From: Lotus japonicus
Taxonomy: Eukaryota; Streptophyta; Magnoliopsida; Fabales; Fabaceae
Assembly: GCF_012489685.1 (NCBI RefSeq)
Contig: NC_080043.1
Coordinates: 84,584,292-84,648,291, forward strand
DNA: 64,000 bases
Direction: 5' to 3'
Shown here: positions 9,400-20,532 of the stretch, piece by piece
How the letters are laid out: every line of letters starts with the position of its first letter
Numbering within the stretch: position 1 is the stretch's first letter
Made by a program: the position numbers and the translations under genes
The notes under the pieces: model-generated
Told to the model about the DNA's origin: nothing
Databases searched by the model: none
What the model saw: the letters and a program-made list of their open reading frames with translations, nothing else

Positions 9400-9654
9400 C
9401 GTGCGTTTGGGTAAATAACTTAATTAAGTGCTTATGACAATAAACGTTTAATCATAAGATATTTGAAAAACTTATTGTAATAAGCTGAAAATAAGTTATA
9501 AATAAGCATAAACTCTTATTCATAAGCTAATCTAAAGAGTTCATGAAAACAAGCTCAATACAACTTATAAGTAAGTCATAAGTTATTTATATAAGCTCTC
9601 TCAAAAACTTACATAAGCACTTATGCTAAAAAATAAGTTATTCCAAACATGGCT
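9400..9654. mobile_element. Tourist-like MITE, family 1 copy A
   Basis: A 255-bp element flanked by TAA (9397-9399 and 9655-9657). Terminal repeats read CGTGCGTTTGGGTAAATAACTTA and, from the right, AGCCATGTTTGGAATAACTTA (compare in 20-base pieces). The interior is filled with CATAAGCTTATT-type repeats. Shares its body with copies at 40228-40509 and about 23690-23900. Confidence 0.8.
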
Positions 9655-9657
9655 TAA

Positions 9658-10400
9658 TCTTTAACCATGTCAATTGATTACATTTCAAAGATGTTTGAGA
9701 TGTGATTTTCTCAAATGATGTGATAATAAAAATCATTCATATTTCCTTTTAATATTTTCATTTTTTTGTCTTGGTAAAAGCACCTCACAACCGGTAGTCA
9801 CGAGATTAATCATTCATCTCATAGTTGATGCATTGAGTGGTAGGCGGATGACCAAAATAAGTAAGTGAGTTGGCGTAGCGATTCATCATTATGTCCTTTA
9901 AGAAAAAAAAAGAGATTGACCAATGAAATTTTGTTATTCACAAAAGTAGAGAATCGAACCCCTAGTACTTGTTTAAGGGGCACATTTCTGACCACTACCT
10001 CAATTCACTCAGTTTTATATTTCAAGTGTATACATAGGAGATTGTTGTGTTAAATCATCCAAATCTTATAGGCACCAATAATATTTAAAATTAAGTGAGC
10101 TGTAAATTTTAAATATTTGTTTATAAATAATCATATCCTCTTAGTTCATCATGCTTGGTTAAAGTCAATTTAAACTTGTATATATATTCTTAAAAAAACA
10201 CTTGTATATATAAATTTTTTTAATGTATATATATATTATATTCTCCAATTTATTAATTAACAACGTATCGATCTCCTATTAAGATTAAAGACTGATTTTG
10301 TGGTTTCAAAATAATAATAATAATAAAACTATAAAAGTAAAAAAAAAAAAGTGATGAGGGTTTTTTGGGTATTAAAATATGAGAAGAAAAATAGTCCATA
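9658..10400. other. Intergenic, AT-rich
   Basis: No gene. A B-box-like GAATCGAACCCC near 9951 hints at a decayed SINE, but no A box or duplication could be paired with it. Confidence 0.5.
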
Positions 10401-10441
10401 AGGCTAAAACCCAAAACCGTGATTGTGCAGCCACTCCCTCT

Positions 10442-10450
10442 AAACCCTAA
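10442..10450 (+). promoter_or_regulatory. Telo-box ahead of EBP2
   Basis: AAACCCTAA, the plant telo-box typical of ribosomal-protein and ribosome-biogenesis genes, sits about 30 nt before the leader intron donor. A reverse telo-box TTAGGGTTT is at 10616-10624 within the leader intron. Confidence 0.7.
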
Positions 10451-10478
10451 AACTCGAGATTCATTCTCTTCCAACAAG

Positions 10479-11117
10479 GTGATTGATTTCTTCACTCTCT
10501 TCTGCTCTAATTCTTGCTTCTTCATCATGCTTTAATCCAACATAATTCCTTCGTTATTATCTGCTCTCGTTTCCTTGGATTTCGCTTTGCTCAGTGACTC
10601 TAGGTGATTCAAATTTTAGGGTTTATGCCAAAAATTACAAAACCCCCTTTTTTCTGTGCTTTTTGATTTTTTAATTTTGGATGATTTTAGACAGATCTAG
10701 GAGTATGAATGTTCATTTTGTTTTTGGGTATGAGGCTTCAATAATCAGATAATTGTTTTTCTCCCCTTTTGTTTCCTGTATCTATTGAAAGGATTGGACT
10801 CTCTGTATTGAAAGAAAAGAATTATGTGTTGCACTTGTTCTGATTTTTTGTCTGTTATTGTGCATTAGTAATAGTTATTATGCTTATGTTGATTTTTTTG
10901 TGTGTCAATTTACCTGCTATGTGTGAAAGTGATCTGTTTTGGTTGTAGAATCACGGTCATGAAAATTAATTTTGATTCTTGTGTTGTCTCATCCAGTATG
11001 ATATATGCGGGCTCCTTTAACATTTATTTCCAGAATATGAATTATCAAGTTTAGTTGTGAATGATGTTGTACTGGACTATTTTGGTCTAAAATGAATTTT
11101 TTTTAATATTTGTATAG
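10479..11117 (+). other. 5' UTR intron of EBP2
   Basis: Predicted leader intron: donor CAACAAG|GTGATTG at 10478/10479 and acceptor TGTATAG|GTTAAATGG at 11117/11118, five bases before the start codon. The interior is T-rich as plant introns are. Inferred from sequence signals; cDNA would confirm it. Confidence 0.65.
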
Positions 11118-11122
11118 GTTAA

Positions 11123-11989
11123 ATGGCGCCTTTGGTAAGTGATGATACGATGGTTGATGGTGAAACTGAAGATAGGAATGAGGAAATGTCACAATCTGAA
11201 TCTGATTCTGAAGAAGATGTGAAATTAGCTGAACCATCTAAAACTGCAGTGTATAACCGAGATGGTCTTTTGGATAAACTAGGAGACATAAGTTGGCCTG
11301 AAAATGTGGAATGGATACACAAACTCTCCATTGATATTGATCAAGAGGAGGAAGTAGATGTCAATGATGACTTGAAACGAGAGCTTGCATTTTACACACA
11401 GGCATTGGAGGGAACTAGGCAGGCCTTTGAGAAACTTCAGTCAATGGGTCTCCCTTTTCTGAGACCTGCAGATTACTATGCTGAGATGGTGAAGACAGAT
11501 AGCCATATGGTAAAGGTGAAAGGTCGGATATTAGCAGAGAAGCGGAAGATGGAGGAGGCTGATGAGAGAAGAAAGGCCAGGGAGGCCAAGAGATTGGCCA
11601 AAGAGGTTCAGGCCCAGAAATTAAAAGAAAGGGCCAAGCAGAAGAAGGAGAATATCGAATCTGTTAAGATATGGAGGAAGCAGAGGCAACAGAGTGGGTT
11701 TGCTGACAATGGCAATGATGCAGATAGTACTTTTAACTTTGAGGATGGAAAAGTGTTCACGAGGGCAAACAAAAAAAGGCCAGGAGTGTCTCCAGGTGAT
11801 CGGTCAGGAGGTAAGGCAGGTGGTAAGGCAAAGCAAGGAAAGAAACCACAAAAAAGGGAGGCTAGGGAATCTAGATATGGTTTTGGGGGCAAGAAGGGAG
11901 GGAAGAAGCAGAATTCAGCTGACACCACTAATGATTTCAAGACATTCAACAAGGGTGCTGTTGCAGGAGATAGGAAGAGAAAGAGGTAA
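11123..11989 (+). CDS. EBP2: rRNA-processing protein EBP2 homologue
   Basis: A 288-aa nucleolar protein of the EBP2 family, which acts in pre-rRNA processing and assembly of the 60S ribosomal subunit. An acidic N-terminus (about residues 12-35, SESDSEED) is followed by the EBP2 core: LDKLGDISWPENVEWIHKL (about 50-68), the FYTQALEGTRQAFEKL segment and LPFLRPADYYAEMVKTDSHM (about 110-129). Next come a long charged coiled coil with EEADERRKAREAKRLAKE and a basic, glycine- and lysine-rich tail ending RKRKR, suited to nucleolar import and RNA binding. The coding region is a single exon. The start is the first ATG after the leader intron and gives an N-terminus of normal plant length. A telo-box upstream fits co-regulation with ribosome-biogenesis genes. 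No lesions seen. Confidence 0.95.
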   Translation: MAPLVSDDTMVDGETEDRNEEMSQSESDSEEDVKLAEPSKTAVYNRDGLLDKLGDISWPENVEWIHKLSIDIDQEEEVDVNDDLKRELAFYTQALEGTRQAFEKLQSMGLPFLRPADYYAEMVKTDSHMVKVKGRILAEKRKMEEADERRKAREAKRLAKEVQAQKLKERAKQKKENIESVKIWRKQRQQSGFADNGNDADSTFNFEDGKVFTRANKKRPGVSPGDRSGGKAGGKAKQGKKPQKREARESRYGFGGKKGGKKQNSADTTNDFKTFNKGAVAGDRKRKR

Positions 11990-12697
11990 AATGCAATCTT
12001 CTTCAATTTGTTATCCGAGGAAGCGATGTCATCAATTGTGCCAATGGTCCTATCTTGGGATTTTTTATCTACTGTTTTAGTTCCTTTTCTTTGTTGGACT
12101 TATGATAGATCTATAGCTTTATCAACAATTATGAATCTATTCAATTTTGATGCTTTTTTAAATGATCTGTTTGGTTATGCTGCCCATTGCTATATGATGT
12201 GGCTCATGAGTAGTGTAATGTAGACATATATTTCTAGTACTTTCTTTTTTCAATTTATTGTTTGAACAAGTACTGGTTTTTCTTATGCTTTTATCTGAAT
12301 AGACTAATATAGGTTTTATTTCCATGTTATTTACCTTTAAGACAAAGAATGAATTAAAAATTTCCAGCTTTTGGGCTGCACTATGATAATCCAAACCATC
12401 AAAATGCATTAAAGTTGTCCCCATTGACAATAATGTAATTGACTATATGCGGTCATGTTCATTTTGCTGCTTTTGTCAAATAGCAAGTGGCTGAGTAATT
12501 GGCTTTAGACCATTTCTTGTGAAAACCCTTACTGAGGAGTAGCATTATCTGTATAAATCAATAATGTTCTTTATGAATAAGGCCTTATCTCTCTACCCTG
12601 ATTATGAGTGATGGCTCTTGCATGCTTCTTCTTCATATTAAATGAAAACAAATGCAGATAAAAATCAAAGATTTGAGCACTCAATATAAAGAATATA
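11990..12697. other. EBP2 3' flank
   Basis: 3' UTR and intergenic sequence. Short ORFs at 12008-12223 and 12158-12430 have no domain and lie in T-rich sequence. Confidence 0.6.
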
Positions 12698-14264
12698 GGG
12701 TTAAATATGTTTATGGTCCCTGTGTATTGAGGACAGTTTGAGTTTGACCCCTATTTTTTTCAAAGTAAAGCAACCATCCCTCCGATTACACTTTTCGTAA
12801 CAAACCACCCTTAACTCCGCCAGTCCTTGCCAAATGCCACTAGGGTGAGTAACCTTTTTTTTGGTCCACCGGTACTCCATTATTTATAACCATCAGATCT
12901 TAGCATCTTGAAATATTTTTCAATTAAATGGCCAGGATTTAATGGATGATAAAAGGGCAAAAATGTAAATGAGAAACCCATCTTTCCCAACCAATCTTCA
13001 CTGACCCTGACCACCACAGGAAGAACCCAGAAACCAGAAGGCAAGAACGCATAAACCACCAAGGCAAGAACCCAACACCACCTTCCAGCCACCGTGACCC
13101 TAACCGCAGCAGTACGAGGTTCTTCGCCTCCATCAACCTTGTCATATACCCCACCATAACCTCACTTCCCAACCTCTGTACCAAAGCCATGTGTCTAAGA
13201 AGAGAACCAGGGTTTTCAAACCACATCTGCAATATAGACATTGTGAGAGAAAGAGAGATTCAGGAGAAAGACAGAGATGAGATCAGAGAGAGCCAAGGTG
13301 AAGCAAGTTCTGGGTTGAAGCAAGATCTGGGTTAGATCTGTCAGCGCTGAATTTGTTGTTAGATTTTGTTTTTGGAGAAAACATAGTTCTCTGAGCCAAT
13401 CGTCGATTACATCGTCAACGTCCTCGCTGATGACGACCTCGATTTCGGACTCGACAGCGAAGGCGCCTTCGATGCCATCGGCGAGCTCCTCGTCGCCGTC
13501 GGTTGCGTCCCCGACCGTCGCACTGTTCGTTCCCAAATCCATTCACCATTTTTTCCTTTTTCCTTTCTGTGCAGAAATGTAACGATTGATTTCTGGATTT
13601 GTGATTCTCAGGCTTGCAGCAAGCTCTCTGATAAGTTGGGGATTTATGATTCTCAGGTCTTGAATCTTGAGTTTCTGTTTTGCGAGGTTGAAACTTGAAA
13701 TTGATGCCCATGAAGCTTAGTTGATCTTTATAGAGTAATGTTGCAAAGTTTGTCCTGTTCATTTTTTTTGCTGGGTTCTTGCTGCTCTCAAGTGTTATTT
13801 GGATTGTGGTTTCATTTAGTAAGAGTTTTGAGATAACGTTATGAGTATTGGTTCCTGCATAGAGTTGTTATGAAATCGACATAGTGATAGTGGGTTAATT
13901 TTGAAGAAGAGGGTGAAGAGGGTTGCAATTCAATGATAAGAGTTTTGGGGTTAGAGAAAACAAAGAATCCATGAGAGGGTGCTGTTGGAGATGATTGAAG
14001 TGAGAGGAGAGAGAGTGAGAGGGAGAAGGAGAAAAGGGGAAAAGTCTAAAAGCCCCTGAATGTAAAGTCTAAAATGCCCATGGAGCACCGGTGGACCAAA
14101 AAGAAAGTTGCCCCTCAGGTGATGGCATTTGGCAAGGACTGGCGGAGTTAAGGGTGGTTTGTTACGAAAAGTGTAATCGGAGGGATGGTTGCTTTACTTT
14201 GAAAAAAATAGGGGCCAAACTCAAACTGTCCTCAATACACATGGACCATAAACATATTTAACCC
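12698..14264. mobile_element. Pack-MULE with long terminal inverted repeats
   Basis: A 1,567-bp element flanked by the perfect 9-bp duplication AAGAATATA (12689-12697, 14265-14273). Terminal inverted repeats are about 190 bp: left GGGTTAAATATGTTTATGG..., right ...CCATAAACATATTTAACCC, and inner parts such as CTTAACTCCGCCAGTCCTTG match GGACTGGCGGAGTTAAGG. No transposase. The interior carries GC-richer host-like coding sequence (listed separately), which makes it a Pack-MULE. Confidence 0.92.
13393..13640 (+). pseudogene. Captured ABCF3/GCN20-type gene fragment
   Basis: Inside the Pack-MULE, 13393-13513 translates to EPIVDYIVNVLADDDLDFG followed by LDSEGAFDAIGELLVAVGCV. After a probable intron ending in CAG, 13614-13640 gives CSKLSDKLG. 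From memory this is the N-terminal region of plant ABCF3 (GCN20-like ABC-F protein), where VDYIxNVLADxDFDFG, GAFDAxGELLV and CSKLSDKFG occur in this order. Only a short 5' piece with one exon-intron boundary was captured; no ABC domain follows. The minus-strand ORFs here are shadows. The family assignment is by recall and needs a protein search. Confidence 0.75.
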
Positions 14265-15614
14265 AAGAATATATTCTGGTGTAGCAACTGAAGTATTTGT
14301 TGTTTGCTAATGGTAGTAGTTTCCCTTAAGCCTGGTGGTAGTAACTATCACATGCATTGTCCCTCATATCTCTGTCAGTGCTCGTCCTTATTCTTATGTG
14401 TAGGATTCAGCGCTGAACCCTGGTCATTCCTATACACGTCCCAATTCCTAAACTATATCATCACTGTCTATGAGCCAACATTATTGGCAACTTGGATTGT
14501 ACCATTTATCTTATTGGCAACTTATCAAGGGGGTCTTCGGCTTTGTTACATGTTGACAAAACCCAAATGAGGTTGTTGGGTCATTTGTTATTGTCTATTT
14601 GTCTTAGAAACTCAGTTCTTTTGACAAAAGAGAAACTCAGTTCTTGCAAGGGCCCTTTTGTTTTATGTTTTATTGTCGTGTAATGGAAAATTATTTTCAC
14701 ACAACTGAGCTTCAATTTTTTCATCTTCTTAGGTTAGAGCCAACCCGTTTGGATGCAAACCAAGGAGCAACTGTTGGAGCTTATCTAGTGTTTTTTCTAG
14801 TAGATAAGCTCCGACAAGTATATATCCAATCGGGCTCTTGTTTATATTCCGAAATTCTGATATTTATATTTCCGTTTTCCCTTACACAGATGGAACCCAA
14901 TCAATTTAATTCCATTTGTTTTCTTCAATTGGATTCTCAACCCTCAAACTGTCAGAATGATCATAATTCTCTAATTTCTTCAATTCTCTACGTAATCCTA
15001 TTATTCAATTCCCTGGTTTCTTTTATCCACATATGTCAAATGTGGCCAATTCATCAGCAATATAGACTGTGATGACAATATCAATCATTGATTTCTTAAT
15101 CAATGAGTGTGTTTGTACTTCAATCTTGAAGTGACTCCCTCACTAAAGGAAACAATCCAAAAGTTGGAAAAATGTAATAATGTAAAATTGATATTGAAGT
15201 TGTGTCATACTTTGGATGCCAAGTCATAGTATTTAACCTTGGAATTCTAACTTGTTAAAGCACATAATAATATGTACATGTTAATTATCTTGGAGGGTTG
15301 ATTTACTTCCACAATGATGCAGACTAGCTTTTCAGAAGAACCATCAGCGTACTCAGAAATTGTGTTCATAGTGAAATGTAGAACAAGGGCTATTTAAGTT
15401 TTAACTATGATTTTACATTTGTTTTGGTCCTCCTGTGAAGTAGGTCTAATTGAAAGTTGAAACATGCAATTCAATATGGATTAACGAAGTTATTAGAATG
15501 TCCCTGCACATTTCTACTATTTTTTAAGCTTTAATGCAGAGTCAAAGTTAAGGCATATAATAATGTGTACAAGCATATACATAATGAACGAGTTTCTCCA
15601 TACTTGGACACCTT

Positions 15615-16165
15615 AATAAACAAATGTTAACTTTTGCAGTCACATGTTGAATTTGAATTAAGTCACGTATGCAGTTCTAAAATGCAAAATTGTGTAAGGA
15701 GGCATTTATTTTATTACAAAGAACAGATAAAAAAACCGAAATGAGAGACCAGAGAGATTTCATCAGTCTTTACTTTCTCCCCCACTCATCAGTCATCACC
15801 CCAATGAAAACAAATAAAAATCTATATCAGAAACTTCATTTTGTACCAGGAAGTGAAGGATTGGAAGAAGCTATATATAATTTGTGTTAGGAAAATAGCT
15901 GATAACACTGTGTTTATGCTGAAGCAGAAATTTTGCAATTCTAATCTTGCTAAATTAAATGCATCCATATGACACTTAATGCTCTAGTGGGTAATTATAT
16001 AACAAACTAAGATAGGTTTATAAATCTTAGCTTGCAGTGGAATCAAATAGAATGCACAAAAGTGCCCAAATTAAAGCATTTTAACTCTGTTTTATTAATT
16101 TGCATTGCCATACATTTCAATAAATCTATATCATATTTCACTTAGCCGATATGTCCATAAGTGCC
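15615..16165. repeat. Diverged segmental duplicate, block 1
   Basis: Pairs with 18145-19265. Landmarks in order: TTTTGCAGTCACATGTTGAA, GGCATTTATT..ATTA, CATCACCCC, GATTGGAAGAAG.TATATA, ATCTTGCTAAATTAAATGCA and ATTTGCATTGCCA.A.ATTTCAAT. The order is conserved, with large insertions in block 2. Confidence 0.7.
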
Positions 16166-18144
16166 ATTTTATGATGCATTTTTTTTTCTTGGACTAGGTA
16201 TTCTTGATTAACTTTGTTGAAGAAATTTTGTATCAATTATCCGTTTTTATTTCCACCACCTTCAAATCAATCATATAAAAGTACATTTATGAAATGCATC
16301 CAAAAAAAGTTACCTGTTCAACATGACCCAATTGCATGTTTCAAGTGGGTCTGCCCATTGAATTATGGACTTGCTGCCTTCCATGCACAGACAGAGGCTT
16401 TATCATACTCTGTCCCTGCAAGAGCACCGACCAAGTAGGCATGTCAATTATGAGCATTGATTGAAGTAAGAACTTGCATGAAACAGCACTATTTTCATAC
16501 AGTAACCATCTACACTTCTCGTACTTCCTTTGTCTTTTTATCTTCCATGATGGTGTATGTTTAGTTTGGCGTTATTGCAAAAGTAAACATGATTTCACAT
16601 ACGTTAAGGTATTAACGGAGAAACGTATATGACATGTTCAGTTTAATGTGGATTGGAGAAGAAGAGTTTTGTCACGTCTAGTTCAACTTTAATCCATATT
16701 GAGTTAAACAGAAATTCAAACACACTAAGAACAAGGCAAGAAGACCCTTCACTTTCAACCAATAATTTTGAGAATTTCATTTTGATGTTAGTCACACATG
16801 AAAAAAGTTGATAAAAAAATTGTCATGAATAATCTATCCCAATAGCTTAAGGGTGTGTTTGAAACGTTTAACACAAGTTAAGAAAAACCAACTTTGAGTT
16901 TAATCCAACAACTTTGATTCACTGTTTTTTTCGCCTAAGAAAACCGCAAAACTCTGTCATATGTCATTCTAACATTTCAATCTAGAGAACTAAGGGTGGA
17001 ATATCATCTGTGAATTGATATGTTAATTGAAACATTGTGTCTATCTAGGATCTCACCTATTTAATATATAAGGAGAGATAAACATAAAATTTTAACTTGA
17101 AAAAAGAGAAAATCTATACCTAAGACTAAGAGGATCCGAATCCACTAAAGGTACGCTTGTTTTCTCGTTACAACCCATTGGGGCAGATTTCCATGTACCA
17201 AAAACGTAAACCTCAGTGAGGAATGCAAAAAACGTGAACGCAAGGTGGAGGAAGGATCATCTTAACTAATATGTTGAGGATGAAATGTAGACAAACACAC
17301 ACTAAGTGTTTGTAAAAACGCTCTTGAAACATGGATGCTCAATCCTAAAGTTGCTTTCACATTTCCACCTTAAAAAATCATGATTTCCAATTCTAATGAA
17401 AAAAAACGTAGAAATGTGGAGATGGCAATAAACAATTCATAAACACTTTCTATGTTCTAACACTACTCCTCATGCAAGAGTTCATTAGTTAAGACTTAAG
17501 AACTGTGGAAAATGCGCAAGTCCACATTGCTTGTGCTGATCAAGCAATTTTGTATTAGAAATAATAAGGACACTAAGAATCAGCCTCTATACAACTTTGT
17601 CATAGAGACTCTCATACATATTGAGAACCAACTATTTTAAAAATTTAAGTTAATGAATAAATACACATAGAATAATTTCATATTATCTATAATTATAAAC
17701 TAAATACTGAAATCATAACTTCTACTTGGTCGTGTTAAGCACGGCATTGGCTACTATAATGTTTTTATATAATCATAAATAAAATATGAATTGGGTCAAT
17801 ACAAAAGAAGTATAACAAACTTAATCAGTAATTGAAGCCATTTGCTCAAGAGCGGTAGGTAGAGTGATTATAAAAATATATCTCAAAGACTCAAACCATT
17901 GTAGTTGGACCAGTATTACGTGTAGAGAAGATGGATGCATTTCAGAGAATGACACAGAATATGGATATTCCTCGATCAGAATAATTGGGGCGAAAACGTG
18001 GCTGCAATGCAAGTAATGTTATTCACAAAAATATTATAAGTGTATGTGTGAGCATCTCCATGGTTAATTGGTAATGGTCACTTTGTTATGCAATTGCCAA
18101 ACCACATTGTCCACCTAACCTCCAAACAGCACCGAATTCTTGAA

Positions 18145-19265
18145 AAGATTGTTAACTTTTTCAGTCACATGTTGAACTGTGATTGAGTCATGTGTTAAGT
18201 TGTAAATGCAGATCTGTGTAATCAGGCATTTATTCCATTAGGAAAAGAAGGGGAAGAAAAAAACTACAAAAGGAAATTTAGGTGAGAACACATGCGCGCT
18301 TGTCTTGCAACTTCAATTACATTTCACTAGCTTGGAAATATCAGGTATGGTTGTAGCAGGTGCAGGTGAATTCAGCCTTTAACTCATTCCCCATCCATCA
18401 CCCCCAACAAAAACATAAAAAAATGAAAATAGTAATCTTCATGTTGTAAGCACATTTTTGCAGTAAGTAAATTCCAGCATAGGTAGCAACTAGCAAGCAT
18501 TCTTATGATCTTAGTTAATGAGAAACATTATAATTGGAAGAAGATATATAATTGGTGTTCTACAAGTTATACAGTGAAGGTGGATAGATGGTAAACCTGC
18601 ATGTTTAGACATTTAAAAGAGTACAGAATGATATGGAATAGAACAAAGTTACCACTCTAGAGACCAGTTTTCTTCAATGTGAAGGTACATTAATATGAAA
18701 TTCGAGCGAAAAAGTAAAAAAATCTTAGTTGATCTGATAGCTTGATAGTCCTTTTGGCTTGTATCCAAACACACACTCCACTATTTGAATATATAATCAT
18801 AGAAGAGAGTAAAAGACTTAATCCATCCCTTTCCTCCCAACTTGGAGGAGAAAAAAGTGGAGCATTGGATGAAATAGGATGAATTTCATTCCACCATGCT
18901 CAATTTCATTCCATCATATTTTGAACTAACCAAGCAATGGAACCCTATATAATTTTATCCTGTTCTACTCCATTTCATCCCTTTCCATCAGTCTGAACAT
19001 ATTAGCACGAAAATAACAATTCAAATCTTGCTAAATTAAATGCAACCAAGTGGCAAGTAATGCGGTAGTAGCAAGTAACAAGGAAGGTTCATAATTCTAA
19101 TCTAGCAATGGAATGTAACAGGATATCCAAACTTCCAAGCAACATTCATTTGCTTAATAGATACCTAAGGCATGATATATGATGATATAACTATTGGCTT
19201 AATTTACATTGCCAGAGATTTCAATCCATTTATATCCTAATCTAATTATAGCACATGGGATAAGA
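18145..19265. repeat. Diverged segmental duplicate, block 2
   Basis: Counterpart of 15615-16165, expanded to about 1.1 kb. Part of the extra length is around 18720-19010, where repeats such as AATTTCATTCCA suggest a MITE inserted after the duplication; I could not fix its ends. Confidence 0.65.
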
Positions 19266-20532
19266 CAACAATTGATAACTTGTAAGTTCCAACTTCCAAC
19301 AAGAATAATTCAATCTTCATGACCAACAAATATTCAAAATTGCTCACTTCTTTAGGACAAGAATCACATGCTTAAATATTTGTAGAAAGTAGAAACCTCA
19401 TTACTTCTAGCAAAAGGCCTTCATTACTCACATAAATGGAAAGTTTACCAAACATACATGTAAATGGGCAAAGGAAGAGGTGAAATTCAGAACTCCAGAT
19501 AAACTGTGAATGTCCGGAAGCAACATCTCATACCAACACATTCTCCCCAAGATCAAACTCATACATCATAACTCTACATTCCCAAAGGGTGAAACTTGGA
19601 ATCCAGGCATAAAGGACAGGGAAATAAAGTTAGAAAGGTTATATTAGGAATATATTGTAAAATTTCCTAATTAATGTATAAGTAGGTTCTTAAAACAGCA
19701 AGACTCCAACAAAAGTATGGTGATACAAGCAAATATAGAAAAAACAAAAGGCTATGGAAATGGCAAGTTCATATGAACTTGCCAAAAAAGCTATGAAATT
19801 CCAAGTTCATACCTCAAGTTATTTAAAAAACTGATCTCCAAATAGTAATAAAGCGTCAACAGCAAGATGATCATGCTTCATTAAAGATCCTTCTCCACTT
19901 ATATAATAAATTCAAGTATGTGTAGCAACATTCATGATCTTTCTAAAATTCTACTGATAAAAATATAAATGCAGGCAGGTTGTTCCAGGAAAAAGGGTGC
20001 CTGGTGCACTAAGCCACCTACAAAAACAATAGCAACATAGAAAGTAGTAGAGTTGTGCACAAAATTACTAATACAGGAGTTCATTTATAGCTGAAAAATT
20101 ACATATGCAAATAAAATACATGTCTTATTGATTCATTCAGTCCGAAAACTGGAAATCAAACTATTGTATGATTTTACTCATTTTTTCTTAACAATTATAC
20201 ACTGCCACCAATCAGCATATGCTCTATCAGTCATGAATGCTACATTTCTAAAACTACAACAATTACATTCAGGAAAAAAGAATAAAAGAGAATATGATGT
20301 ATCTTGTTTTCTTTGACACTGGAAATAGGTTCCCAGAGGCATTAATCTCCAGTCTCCACCGGCAACAAAACTTCCTCAGTGCAGGAACCTTGTTTCCTCC
20401 TGATATGGTATCTTTGACAGCTATGAAACATGGTGATCATGCAACTAACAAAGAAATGCTAATTAAGGAACAATCACAAGAATCACAATGAACAAGAATT
20501 CAAAGATCCAATCATGTGGCTAAAAGAATCTG

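Larger units (their letters stand above)
14274..20500. other. Long intergenic region with an internal duplication
   Basis: No gene supported. Two blocks inside it are diverged duplicates (listed separately). The ORFs at 14304-15072 overlap each other, start without exon signals and carry no domain. A splice-donor-like AACAG|GTAAC on the minus strand near 16310 borders a GC-richer 120-bp stretch (16314-16438), but every frame across it is broken. Confidence 0.5.

Noticed and set aside
9945..9965. tRNA-like B box (GAATCGAACCCC)
   Set aside because: No A box, cloverleaf or duplication; probably a decayed SINE but not supportable.
11608..12080. ORFs overlapping EBP2 in other frames
   Set aside because: Shadows of the EBP2 coding region, no domain.
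13415..13762. Arg-rich minus-strand ORF inside the Pack-MULE
   Set aside because: Antisense of the captured ABCF3-like exon; composition explains it.
14304..15072. Overlapping ORFs of 60-140 aa
   Set aside because: Different overlapping frames, no domain, no exon signals.
16314..16438. Possible exon with a GTAAC donor on the minus strand
   Set aside because: All frames contain stops within the stretch and no family is recognised.
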